64,000 nt of DNA from Actinophytocola gossypii (lineage in GTDB: Bacteria > Actinomycetota > Actinomycetes > Mycobacteriales > Pseudonocardiaceae), in NCBI RefSeq assembly GCF_025165815.1, contig NZ_JAFFZE010000015.1, positions 310,001 to 374,000 of the forward strand. The letters are read 5' to 3'. The notes under the pieces were generated by a model. The model worked only from the letters and a program-made list of their open reading frames with translations. It made no database searches and was not told where the DNA came from. Within the stretch, counting starts at the first letter, position 1. Every line of letters begins with the position of its first letter. Positions 33,890-41,787 of this stretch are shown here, piece after piece. Made by a program: the position numbers and the translations under genes.

Positions 33890-34914
33890 TCACCGCCGCC
33901 CGGCGCGGCGAGTGCGGCGGCGAGCCATTCCTCGCTCACCCCCGTATCCATCTGGTCCTGGTCCGGTGTGCCGGTGATGGTGGCCGTCAGCGACAGGTAG
34001 GTGCCGAGCACCCCGGTGAACGCGGACACAGCCCGGTCGGCGTGCTGGTGAGCGGTGCTGGTCGGGTCGGGGTCGGTCATGGTCCGCCGCAGCTCGTCCC
34101 GGGCGTGTTCGTCGAGCGGCTCCCCGAGGTAGTCGGCGGCGAGGTCGGCGACCGAGGCCAGCAGGCGTTCGGCGATCTCGCGGGCCCGAGGGGAGTCCGG
34201 GGACAGGCCGGACCGCTGGGCCTCCGATGCCTCCGCCTCGATCCGCTGGTGTTCGGCCAGCCGCGCCAGCCTCGACGGCGAGGTCAGGTCGACGGCCCTG
34301 GGGGAGGCGAAGGAGTCGTGGAAGAACCGGCGGACCGCGTCGCGGAAGGCGGGGTCGCGCACCAGGCCGGCCAGCTCGATCCAGGCCTGGAGCTGTTCGG
34401 TGGTGGGATCCTCGGGCAGGGCGGGCCGCATGCCGCGCAGGTGCTCGGTGAAGGCCGGGTGGACGGTGAGGTCGTCGGTGACCTCGTCCCAGAACTGGTC
34501 GAGCAGCCGCTCGCGGTCGTCGTCCGACATGGACACGAGGTCGTGCATGAGGGTCACCTGTTCGGTCGCGGTGGGTTGGTTCACGATGGTGCGCAGCACG
34601 GCGCGCCGGGCACGCAGCTGACGCAGCTGGCTCTCGACGATCGCCAGGTGGGTCGTGGCCAGGTCGTGCAGGGGCGTCTCGTCGGCGAGCAGCCCTCGGA
34701 TGTCGTCCAGGCTCGCGCCCAGCTCACGCAGAGTGCGGACCAGCTCCAGCCGGGCGATCGCGTGCACGTCGTACCGCCGGTAGCCGCCCTCGCTGTGGCC
34801 GGTGGGTTCGACGACGCCGGCGTCGGCGTAGAACCGGATGGCGCTCACGCTCAGCCCGGTGCGCCGCGCCACGTCCCCGATCGGGTACAGCTGGTTGTCG
34901 TTCACGACCCCCAC
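33886..34914 (-). CDS. MerR-family transcriptional regulator with long effector domain
   Basis: 342 residues. The N-terminal winged helix is YPIGDVARRTGLSVSAIRFYADAGVVEP followed by GYRRYD and a dimerisation helix. About 230 residues of acidic, helical C-terminal domain follow, longer than metal-sensing MerR proteins and more like drug- or ligand-binding ones. There is no clear Cys metal site. The start is GTG 34914, with GTG 34905 as an alternative. An inverted repeat sits just upstream (34922-34938), so it probably controls itself. Confidence 0.88.
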   Translation of the reverse strand: MGVVNDNQLYPIGDVARRTGLSVSAIRFYADAGVVEPTGHSEGGYRRYDVHAIARLELVRTLRELGASLDDIRGLLADETPLHDLATTHLAIVESQLRQLRARRAVLRTIVNQPTATEQVTLMHDLVSMSDDDRERLLDQFWDEVTDDLTVHPAFTEHLRGMRPALPEDPTTEQLQAWIELAGLVRDPAFRDAVRRFFHDSFASPRAVDLTSPSRLARLAEHQRIEAEASEAQRSGLSPDSPRAREIAERLLASVADLAADYLGEPLDEHARDELRRTMTDPDPTSTAHQHADRAVSAFTGVLGTYLSLTATITGTPDQDQMDTGVSEEWLAAALAAPGGGD

Positions 34915-34921
34915 TCTGGCG

Positions 34922-34938
34922 TCTCAAGTGGGTTGAGA
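34922..34938. promoter_or_regulatory. MerR-type operator (inverted repeat TCTCAA-N5-TTGAGA)
   Basis: On the minus strand TCTCAA, five bases, TTGAGA form a perfect inverted repeat directly before the MerR start. A TTGACT (-35-like, 34938-34943) abuts it, as in MerR promoters where the operator lies in the spacer. The upstream reductase stop codon (34940-34942) falls inside the -35, so promoter and stop overlap. Confidence 0.6.
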
Positions 34939-34939
34939 G

Positions 34940-36082
34940 TCAACCAGTGCCGATCAGGCGGCGGGTCTTCGCCAGCGGCCCCGGCATGCCCATGGCGGCC
35001 GCGCCGGTGAGGACGCCGTCGCGGCGGTAGTGGGCCAGGAACTTCCCGTCCTCGACGGCGCCCTGGACCACCTCGAACTCGTCGGCCGGGTCCGGGAGGC
35101 CGATGGCCTGCAGGCGCAGGCCGTACTGGTCGGTCCAGAAGTACGGGACCGCGGCCAGCGGCTTCGGTTCGTCGGCGAGCAGGTTCGCCGCGACGAGCCC
35201 GGCCGTGTCGACCGCGCCCGTCCAGTGTTCGAACCGGACGGTGCCGGCCCGCCACGGGTGCGGCATCCGGGCCACGTCGCCGGCCGCCCACACGTCGGGC
35301 CGGGCGGTGCGGCCGGTCCGGTCACACAGCACGCCGTCGTCGACCGGGACGTCCGATCCGGACAGCCACTCGGTGTTCGGCGTGGACCCGACGGCGACCA
35401 CCACCACGTCGGCGGGCAGCACGGTGCCGTCGGCCAGCTCGACGCCCGCCACCCGGCCGTCGCCCTTGAGCCCGGTGACCTCCGCGCCGCAGCGCAGCGT
35501 CACCCCGTTGGCCCGGTGCAGGGCGGCCAGGTGCGCGCCGACCGCGGGGCCGAGCGGCAGCGGGTGGGCCAGCCGCTCCACCACCGAGACGTCCAGCCCG
35601 AGGCCGCGGGCGGTCGCGGCGACCTCGCAGCCCAGCACCCCGGCGCCGACCACCACCAGCGACCGGCCCGCCGCCAGCGCGGTACGCAGACCGACGCAGT
35701 CGGCCCAGTCGCGCAGCACGTGCACGCCCGACCAGCCGTCGAACACCGCCGGACGCCTCGGCCGCACCCCTGTGGCCACCACCAGCCGGTCGAACTCCAC
35801 CTCGCCGGAGGACAGCAGCAGGCGGTGGCCGTCCACCCCGGTCGCGTGCGTCCCGAGCCGCAGGTCGACGTCCAGGGCCGCGTAGTCCTCCTCGCGCAGG
35901 GGAGGCCGCGCGGCCTCCGGTGACGCCAGCACGGCCTTGGACAGCGGCGGCCGGTCGTAGGGCGGATGCTCCTCGGCGCCGACGAGCGTGACCGGCCCGG
36001 CGTGCCCGAGCCGGCGCAGGCGCTCGACGGTCCGCAGCCCCGCCAACCCGGCACCCACCACGGCGATCCGTCCCATGCTCAC
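34940..36082 (-). CDS. NAD(P)/FAD-dependent oxidoreductase (ferredoxin-reductase-like)
   Basis: 380 residues. Two Rossmann sites are visible: FAD (IAVVGAGLAGLRTVERLR) and NAD(P) (LVVVGAGVLGCEVA). PYDRPPLSK and DVWAAGDVARMPHP are typical of rubredoxin/putidaredoxin-type reductases, and a reductase C-terminal domain follows. It should pass electrons from NAD(P)H to a ferredoxin or oxygenase, but no ferredoxin gene is adjacent. The start GTG 36082 is tentative; ATG 36076 is in frame. It follows the MHYT gene by 29 bases, so it may be the last gene of the conservon transcript. Confidence 0.88.
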   Translation of the reverse strand: MSMGRIAVVGAGLAGLRTVERLRRLGHAGPVTLVGAEEHPPYDRPPLSKAVLASPEAARPPLREEDYAALDVDLRLGTHATGVDGHRLLLSSGEVEFDRLVVATGVRPRRPAVFDGWSGVHVLRDWADCVGLRTALAAGRSLVVVGAGVLGCEVAATARGLGLDVSVVERLAHPLPLGPAVGAHLAALHRANGVTLRCGAEVTGLKGDGRVAGVELADGTVLPADVVVVAVGSTPNTEWLSGSDVPVDDGVLCDRTGRTARPDVWAAGDVARMPHPWRAGTVRFEHWTGAVDTAGLVAANLLADEPKPLAAVPYFWTDQYGLRLQAIGLPDPADEFEVVQGAVEDGKFLAHYRRDGVLTGAAAMGMPGPLAKTRRLIGTG

Positions 36083-36111
36083 GCCGCCATCGTGCCAGGG
36101 GCCGGCTCAGG

Positions 36112-36882
36112 TCAGGTCGAAGACGTCTGGAGCGCCGGGAGCGGCGCCCGCGCCCGGCGGGTCGGGGCCATCAGGACCGCGCTGATCGGTACCGCCAGCG
36201 CCGCCGCGGCGAGCACGAACACCGGGAACAGGAAGCTGAACACCTCCACGCCGGCCGGGTCGGGCGCGGCCTGGTCCATCGTCACCCGGACCGCGGCCAT
36301 GCCGGTGTAGTGCATGCCGGTGACCGCGACGCCCATCACCAGCCCGGCCGCCACGCGCAGCGCGAGCCGGTCGACCACCACGGTGAACAGCAGCGCCGCC
36401 GTCGCCGCCACCACCGCGATCACGACCGACAGCAGCACCAGACCACCGTCGTAGCCGATGGTGCCCTTGATCCGGACCGCCCACATGCCGGTGTAGTGCA
36501 TGAGGTTCACCGCGAGCCCCATGATCAGCCCGCCGACCAGCAGCCGCCACCGGGAGAACCCGGCACGCACCCCGAACACCACCAGCCCGCCGAACACCGC
36601 GCTGATCGACAGCACCGCGGACAGCACCGTCCGGGCGATGTCGTACCGCACCGGCATCCCCGGCGTGGCGAAGCCGAGCATGGCGATGAAGTGCATCAGC
36701 CAGATGCCGACGCCGCCGATCGACACCGCGGCGAGCACCAGCCAGCCCAGGCGCGCCCGCCCGGACGCGTGCCGCGCCTGCAGCGTGCAGGCCAGCCCGA
36801 CGGTCGACCCGACCACCGAGGTGGCGTAGGCGAAGAACAGCAACCAGGAACCCATGGCGAAGTGCTGCATGTCGTGGTTCAC
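36112..36882 (-). CDS. MHYT-domain integral membrane sensor
   Basis: 256 residues, seven predicted helices, with three MHYT-type motifs: WLMHFIAMLG, NLMHYTGMWAV and GMHYTGMAAV. The Met and His residues are thought to bind copper and sense O2, CO or NO. No output domain (GGDEF, EAL or HTH) is attached. The GTG overlaps the CvnD stop (GTGA), so it is the fifth member of conservon 1 and may feed a signal to it; that link is inference. Confidence 0.9.
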   Translation of the reverse strand: MNHDMQHFAMGSWLLFFAYATSVVGSTVGLACTLQARHASGRARLGWLVLAAVSIGGVGIWLMHFIAMLGFATPGMPVRYDIARTVLSAVLSISAVFGGLVVFGVRAGFSRWRLLVGGLIMGLAVNLMHYTGMWAVRIKGTIGYDGGLVLLSVVIAVVAATAALLFTVVVDRLALRVAAGLVMGVAVTGMHYTGMAAVRVTMDQAAPDPAGVEVFSFLFPVFVLAAAALAVPISAVLMAPTRRARAPLPALQTSST

Positions 36883-37520
36883 CGCACGGTCCTCTCCACG
36901 GGACGACGGACGGGACGCTTGGGCAGGCCGTGCGCCGGTTTCGGCGGTGCCAGCCGGGACAGCGCGTGCTCACTCGCGGCGATCAGGACCTCCCGCGCGG
37001 AGTCCGGTGAGCGGGCGTCGCACGGCATGATCGCCACGTGCTCGGGCAGCGCGAGCGCCTCCCGGACGTCGGCCACGGCGTGGTCGAGCCGACCGTCGAA
37101 CCGGTTGAGCGCCACCAGGAACGGGATGTCGCGCGACTCCAGGTAGTCGATGGAGCCGAAGCAGTCGGCGAGCCGGCGGGTGTCCACCAGCACCACGGCG
37201 GCGATCGCGCCGCGCACGATGTCGTCCCACATGAACCAGAACCGGTGCTGGCCCGGAGTGCCGAACACGTACAGCACCAGGTCCTCGGCGAGGGTGATCC
37301 GGCCGAAGTCCATCGCGACGGTGGTGGCGACCTTGCCGCTGACGAACGCCAGCTCGTCCACGCCGACGCTGGCGCTGGTCATCAGCGCCTCGGTGCGCAG
37401 CGGCACGATCTCGGACATGGCGCCGACGAACGTCGTCTTGCCGGCGCCGAACCCGCCGGCGACGACGATCTTGGCCGAGGTGATCCGCGGGGCGGGGTCA
37501 GCGAGCGGTTCGAAGTCCAC
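36879..37520 (-). CDS. Conservon small GTPase (CvnD-like)
   Basis: 213 residues. The Ras-like GTPase shows P-loop GGFGAGKTT, switch region TTVAMDFGRI, GTPGQHRFW and NRFD (in place of NKxD). A basic, Pro-rich tail follows. CvnD-type proteins act as membrane-linked switches downstream of the CvnA-B-C proteins. It overlaps CvnC by 23 bases. Confidence 0.92.
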   Translation of the reverse strand: MDFEPLADPAPRITSAKIVVAGGFGAGKTTFVGAMSEIVPLRTEALMTSASVGVDELAFVSGKVATTVAMDFGRITLAEDLVLYVFGTPGQHRFWFMWDDIVRGAIAAVVLVDTRRLADCFGSIDYLESRDIPFLVALNRFDGRLDHAVADVREALALPEHVAIMPCDARSPDSAREVLIAASEHALSRLAPPKPAHGLPKRPVRRPVERTVR

Positions 37521-37866
37521 TGAGGACCCTCTCGATCAGGTCGCGGCGCTCGTCGGCGTCCGCGTCGTGGGTGAGTGTGGCCTGGACCGTCACCAGGTCG
37601 TCGGCGAGCAGGTCGGCCACCAGCACCCTGGCGACGCCGAGCGGCACGCCGAGGTGCGCGGCGAGCTCGGCCACCGACCGGGGCCGCAGGCACAGCTGGG
37701 TGACCGTCCACTGTGCACTCGCGCGGCGCTGCGGCAGGGCGGCGCCCCTGGCCGTGGTCCGCACCCTGGCCTCGACCGCCAGCTCGACGGCCGGCTCGGT
37801 GCGTCCCCCGGTCCACGAGTACGGCCGGGCGAGCGCCGGCCCGTCCCCGTTCACGGCAGTGTTCAC
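37498..37866 (-). CDS. DUF742 protein (CvnC-like)
   Basis: 122 residues. [11 protein letters not shown] is the DUF742 signature, and a winged-helix-like portion ([24 protein letters not shown]) follows. CvnC proteins are adaptors in the conservon signalling complex at the membrane. It is coupled to CvnB by ATGA. Confidence 0.92.
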   Translation of the reverse strand: MNTAVNGDGPALARPYSWTGGRTEPAVELAVEARVRTTARGAALPQRRASAQWTVTQLCLRPRSVAELAAHLGVPLGVARVLVADLLADDLVTVQATLTHDADADERRDLIERVLSGLRTAR

Positions 37867-38288
37867 GGCAGTGAACGAGTGGGTGACGGCTTGCGGGCCG
37901 GGGTCTCGACCATCCGCCCGACGCGGTCGACGAGCAGGGTCATCTCGTAGCCGACCAGCCCGATGTCGCAGCGGGGCGAGGCGAGCACGGCGAGGTGCGA
38001 GCCGTCGCCGACGCTCATCAGCAGCAGGAACCCGCCCTCCAGCTCGATCACCGACTGCACCACCCGGCCGGCGGCGAACAGGTCGGCCGCGCCGACGGTG
38101 AGGCTGGACAGCCCGGCGGTCAGCGCGGACATCTGGTCGGCGGTGTCGCGTGGCAGCCCCTCGCTCGCGGCGACCAGCAGGCCGTCGGCGGACACCAGCA
38201 CGGCGTGCGTCACCCCGGGAACCTCCTGGGTGAACGCGGACACCAGCCAGCCGAGCGACGGCTCGGACGCGGTGCTCTCGGTGGTCAT
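37863..38288 (-). CDS. Roadblock/LC7 domain protein (CvnB-like)
   Basis: 141 residues. The roadblock fold shows [28 protein letters not shown] and [19 protein letters not shown]. It is expected to modulate the CvnD GTPase as a GAP- or exchange-like partner. It is coupled by ATGA to the kinase upstream and CvnC downstream. Confidence 0.92.
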   Translation of the reverse strand: MTTESTASEPSLGWLVSAFTQEVPGVTHAVLVSADGLLVAASEGLPRDTADQMSALTAGLSSLTVGAADLFAAGRVVQSVIELEGGFLLLMSVGDGSHLAVLASPRCDIGLVGYEMTLLVDRVGRMVETPARKPSPTRSLP

Positions 38289-40729
38289 GAGCCCCTCCCC
38301 TCGGTCTCCTGCCTGGCGCGCCGGGCGGCCTGCATGCCGCTGTAGTGCCGGGACAGGTTGTTGCGGATCGTCTCGGGGTCGCGGAAGTCGACCCCGCGCT
38401 CGTCGGGCCGCCCGGCCTGCCGCGCCGGCACCGCCTGCCCGCCGGGCCGGCGCATCGGCAGCCCGGCGGCGGTGGTGCCCACCGGATCGCCGGAGGTCGG
38501 TGGCGGGGTGCCGAACGTGCCGGTCGACTCGGCCCGTGTGGCGGGCCTCGGCGGTCCGGTGGCGGTGCTGCCCATTGGTTCGGCGGATGTCGGTGGTGGT
38601 GTGCCGAGCGTTTCGGTGGTGGTGGCGCCCATCGGCTCGGCGGATGTCGGTGGTGGGGTGGCGAAGGCGCCGGTGACCGATTCGGCCGGGCGGGGCTCGG
38701 GCGGGTGCGGGGCCGGCTCGGCGGGTGGCCAGGCCACGGGTTCGTCGGTCGCCTCGAGTGTTGGGGTGAACCAGTCGACGGTGTGCCCGTTGGCGGCGGG
38801 CTGGGGGAGTGGGAGCTCGGCGTCGCCGAGCCCGGCGCCGATGGTCGCCATCGCCGGTACGGGTGCCGGGTCGGGGGTGCCGTCGGCGATGACGAGCGCG
38901 GCCGGCACGTGGACGCTCGCGGTCACGCCTGCCCGGTTCGCCGACTCGTGGGTGGTCCGCAGCCGGACGGTGACGCCGTGCCGCGCGGCGAGCTGGCCGA
39001 CCACGAACAGGCCCATCCGGCGGGTGGTCTCCGGGCCGACCGCGTCGGACGTGGCGAGCCGTTCGTTGGCGGCGGCGAGGTCGTCCGGCGCCATGCCGAG
39101 TCCGCCGTCGACGACCTCGAACAGCAGGCCGCCGCGCGCGCCCCGGTCGGCGGTGAGCACGACCTTGCGGTCCGGCGGGGAGAACCGGGTCGCGTTCTCC
39201 AGCAGCTCGGCCAGGATGTGCACCAGGTCGGCCGCGCCGGTCGCGCGCACCGAGGCGTTCGGCGCGTTGCCCAGGGTGACCCGCTGGTAGTCGGTGACCT
39301 CCGAGGTCGCCGCGCGCAGCAGCTCGACCACGCCGACCGGCCGGTTGCCGCGCCGAGGCGGCGTGCCGCCGGCGAGCACCTGGAGGTTCTCGCCGTTGCG
39401 GCGCAGGCGGGTGGCGAGGTGGTCCAGGCGGAACAGCCCGGCGAGCCGCCGCGGGTCCTGCTCGTCGGCCTCCAGCTCCTCGATCACGCCGAGCTGCAGC
39501 TCCACCAGCGACTGGCTGCGCCGGGACAGCGTCATGAACATCTCGCTGACCTGCAGCCGCAGCTCGGCCTGCTCGCCGGCCAGCCGCACGGCCTGCCGGT
39601 GCATGTCGTCGAACGCGCGGGCGAGCTGGCCGATCTCCTCCCGCGTGTGCACCGGCACGGGGGCCACCGACCGGTAGTCCACACGCTCCCCGGCACGCAC
39701 CCGCTCGACCGTCGCCGGCAGCTGCTCGTGGGCGGCGGTCAGCGCCGCGGTGCGCAGCCGGTGCAGCGGCGCGAGCAGCGACCGGGCCACGGTGAGCGCG
39801 ACCGCCAGGGCGGCGAGCAGCGCGCCGAGCACGACCGCCGCGTCGCGCAGCGCGTCGGAGCGGGCCTCGTTGGTGCGGGTGCTGACGGTGTCGGACAGGT
39901 CGCCGAACACCTCCAGCAGCAGCCCGTGCACGGCGGCGGACGCGGTGTCCAGCCCGGGCACCAGACCGGCCAGCGCGGCGCCCCGGCCACCGGCTGACCG
40001 GAGCGTGGCCCGCCGGTCCGCCGCTCCCCTGGTCGCGTTCTCGACGGCGGCGGCGTCCTCGGTCGGCAGGTCGACGGCGAGTTGTCGACTCAGTACCGCC
40101 TCCTCGGCGGCGGCGTCCTGCGCGGCGGCCACGACCTCGGCCCGGCCCGGGCCGTCCACACCGGACCCGACGAGCGCGGTCCCGGCGGCGAGCGCCGCCC
40201 GCAACAGCAGCAGCGACCGCACCGAGACGGCCCGGTCGTCGAGGTCCTCGTCGCGGGCCAGGGACACCACACCCGGCACCAGCTCGGCCAGCGAGGCGAG
40301 CACCGCGCGGTAGCCGGACGCCAGCGCGACCGGATCGCCGGTCTGTTCGCGCAGTGCGTCCAGGCGCCCGAGCGCGTCGCCGAGGTCGCGGTCGACGGAC
40401 GCCGGCAGCCCGGCGAAGTCGGCGGCGTCCCGAACGGCGTTGACCTGCCGGTCGACGGCCGCGCGCCCCCGGCCGTCGGTGGCGGTCACCGCGCTCACCA
40501 GCTCGTCGGCGACCAGGTCGGACAGGGTGACCGCCTCGGTGAGCACGGCGAGCTGGTCACGGACCGTGCTCAGCCGGTTGGCGTCGTCGAGTTGGCCCCG
40601 CACCCGGACGCCGCCGAGCACGAGGGCGACCACCGCGGGCACCACGAGCACGACGGCCACTTTCGACCGCAAGCTCCAGCCGGCGACGTGCCAGGTGGCA
40701 GCAGTGTCTCCTACAACGGGATCCGGCAC
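38285..40729 (-). CDS. Conservon sensor-kinase-like protein (CvnA-like)
   Basis: 814 residues. TM1 lies near 23-42, a nitrate/nitrite-sensor-like extracytoplasmic helical domain runs to about 295, then TM2, HAMP (near 320-380), a dimerisation region and an HATPase domain ([26 protein letters not shown]). No orthodox phospho-acceptor H-box is evident, as in other CvnA proteins. A Pro/Thr-rich C-terminal tail of about 200 residues follows, with three TPPPTS repeats. It starts at GTG 40729. It is the input component for the B, C and D proteins encoded next. Confidence 0.9.
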   Translation of the reverse strand: MPDPVVGDTAATWHVAGWSLRSKVAVVLVVPAVVALVLGGVRVRGQLDDANRLSTVRDQLAVLTEAVTLSDLVADELVSAVTATDGRGRAAVDRQVNAVRDAADFAGLPASVDRDLGDALGRLDALREQTGDPVALASGYRAVLASLAELVPGVVSLARDEDLDDRAVSVRSLLLLRAALAAGTALVGSGVDGPGRAEVVAAAQDAAAEEAVLSRQLAVDLPTEDAAAVENATRGAADRRATLRSAGGRGAALAGLVPGLDTASAAVHGLLLEVFGDLSDTVSTRTNEARSDALRDAAVVLGALLAALAVALTVARSLLAPLHRLRTAALTAAHEQLPATVERVRAGERVDYRSVAPVPVHTREEIGQLARAFDDMHRQAVRLAGEQAELRLQVSEMFMTLSRRSQSLVELQLGVIEELEADEQDPRRLAGLFRLDHLATRLRRNGENLQVLAGGTPPRRGNRPVGVVELLRAATSEVTDYQRVTLGNAPNASVRATGAADLVHILAELLENATRFSPPDRKVVLTADRGARGGLLFEVVDGGLGMAPDDLAAANERLATSDAVGPETTRRMGLFVVGQLAARHGVTVRLRTTHESANRAGVTASVHVPAALVIADGTPDPAPVPAMATIGAGLGDAELPLPQPAANGHTVDWFTPTLEATDEPVAWPPAEPAPHPPEPRPAESVTGAFATPPPTSAEPMGATTTETLGTPPPTSAEPMGSTATGPPRPATRAESTGTFGTPPPTSGDPVGTTAAGLPMRRPGGQAVPARQAGRPDERGVDFRDPETIRNNLSRHYSGMQAARRARQETEGRGS
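38484..38670 (-). repeat. Three imperfect 37-nt repeats in the CvnA C-terminal tail
   Basis: Copies at about 38484-38520, 38577-38613 and 38634-38670 share the core CGGAnGTCGGTGG on the plus strand. They encode related TPPPTS(A/G)(E/D)P(M/V)G units in a disordered, proline-rich tail. They probably arose by local duplication; a role as a flexible docking arm is possible. Confidence 0.6.
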
Positions 40730-40927
40730 CGCAAGTTCCCCATTTCGCGCATGCTCGAACGCGCTGTTTCACCCCGATGCGCGGATTCATTTGCGATGAA
40801 AGTCCAGGCGATCGCGAAAGTCAAGAGAACTCATGACGAAGTTTCACATGTGCACACGTCAAACAATGGTGGGAAAGTAACCGCCCGCCATTTTTGCAAA
40901 TTGCAGAGTGATTAGTGGTGTCGCGGT
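40730..40927. promoter_or_regulatory. AT-rich promoter region of conservon 1
   Basis: This 198-bp stretch is markedly richer in A/T than its surroundings and separates CvnA from the patatin gene, both on the minus strand. It contains short palindromes, including CACATGTG (near 40846) and a TGCAAATTGCA-like one (near 40894). On the minus strand TTGACT and TTGACG occur as -35-like hexamers, but no good -10 fits them at 17-18 bp. It is a likely promoter and a plausible Lsr2 target because of the A/T content. Confidence 0.4.
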
Positions 40928-41761
40928 TCATTCATTCCATACGGAGCGAATTCGCGCGAGTACGGAATCGGCCTGAGCGAGACCGGCACGCGCCGCCGCC
41001 GCCCGTTTCGCCGGATCGAGCACGTTCCGTCCGATCGCCGCGAGCGCGGCCCGGTCCGGGCTGACCAGCTCGACCCGCGACCGCGCGGCGAGCGCCTCCA
41101 CCTGGGTCGCGGCCGGCGTCATGTGCCCGATGCCGCGCGGCAGCGGCGAGAGCACCACGACGCGGTCGTACCCGGCGGCGAGGTCGGCGTTGGAGCCGGA
41201 GCGCATCCCGCCGTCGACGTACCGCCGCCCGTCGATCGTCACCGGCGGCCAGACCCCGGGCACCGCGCAACTCGCCGCGACCGCCCGGACCAGCGGCGCA
41301 CCGGAGTCCCGGTCGAACGCCCGGAACTCGCCGGACTCCGCGTCCACCGCGGTGATCAGCAGCGCCCGCTCCGGCCAGTCCCGCACCGGCAGCCGCGACT
41401 CGATCACCGCGACCCGCTCCGCCTCCGGCACCGTGTTCGCACGCAGCGCCATCCGCCCGATCCGCGCCCGGACGGCCTTCGGCGTCCTCGGCCCGGCCAT
41501 CGCGAGCCCGTACCGCAGCAGCACCGCCGGCCCCATCGCCGCGGCGACCTCCCCGTCCGGCGGCTCGAGCTGCGCGGCGTACCGCTCGTCGGCGTCCAAC
41601 CCGGCCGCGACCTGCGCCCCGACCACCGACCCCGCCGACGTGCCGACCACCAGATCCGCCGACCCCAGGTCGACGCCCGCCCGCGCGAGCCCCGCCAGAA
41701 TCCCCCATTCCCAGGCGATCCCGGTGATCCCACCGCCGCCGAGCACCAGTGCGCGTGTCAT
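40928..41761 (-). CDS. Patatin-like phospholipase/acyl hydrolase
   Basis: 277 residues. The oxyanion glycines GGGGITGIAWEWG, the nucleophile GTSAG (Ser42) and the catalytic Asp in VDGGMRS form the Ser-Asp dyad of patatins. There is no signal peptide, so it acts in the cytoplasm or at the inner membrane on lipids. It is 26 bases upstream of the secreted protein gene's end on the same strand, and lies between the two conservons. Confidence 0.9.
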   Translation of the reverse strand: MTRALVLGGGGITGIAWEWGILAGLARAGVDLGSADLVVGTSAGSVVGAQVAAGLDADERYAAQLEPPDGEVAAAMGPAVLLRYGLAMAGPRTPKAVRARIGRMALRANTVPEAERVAVIESRLPVRDWPERALLITAVDAESGEFRAFDRDSGAPLVRAVAASCAVPGVWPPVTIDGRRYVDGGMRSGSNADLAAGYDRVVVLSPLPRGIGHMTPAATQVEALAARSRVELVSPDRAALAAIGRNVLDPAKRAAAARAGLAQADSVLARIRSVWNE

Positions 41762-41787
41762 TCGCCCATGATGCCTCGCGCCGCGGG

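Noticed and set aside
34922-34938. SoxR box
   Set aside because: The arms resemble it, but the adjacent regulator has a long non-metal effector domain and no SoxR-type cysteine cluster.
40557-40915. Possible small genes in the A/T-rich spacer upstream of CvnA
   Set aside because: The short frames there have no ribosome site and no protein-like composition; the region looks like a promoter.
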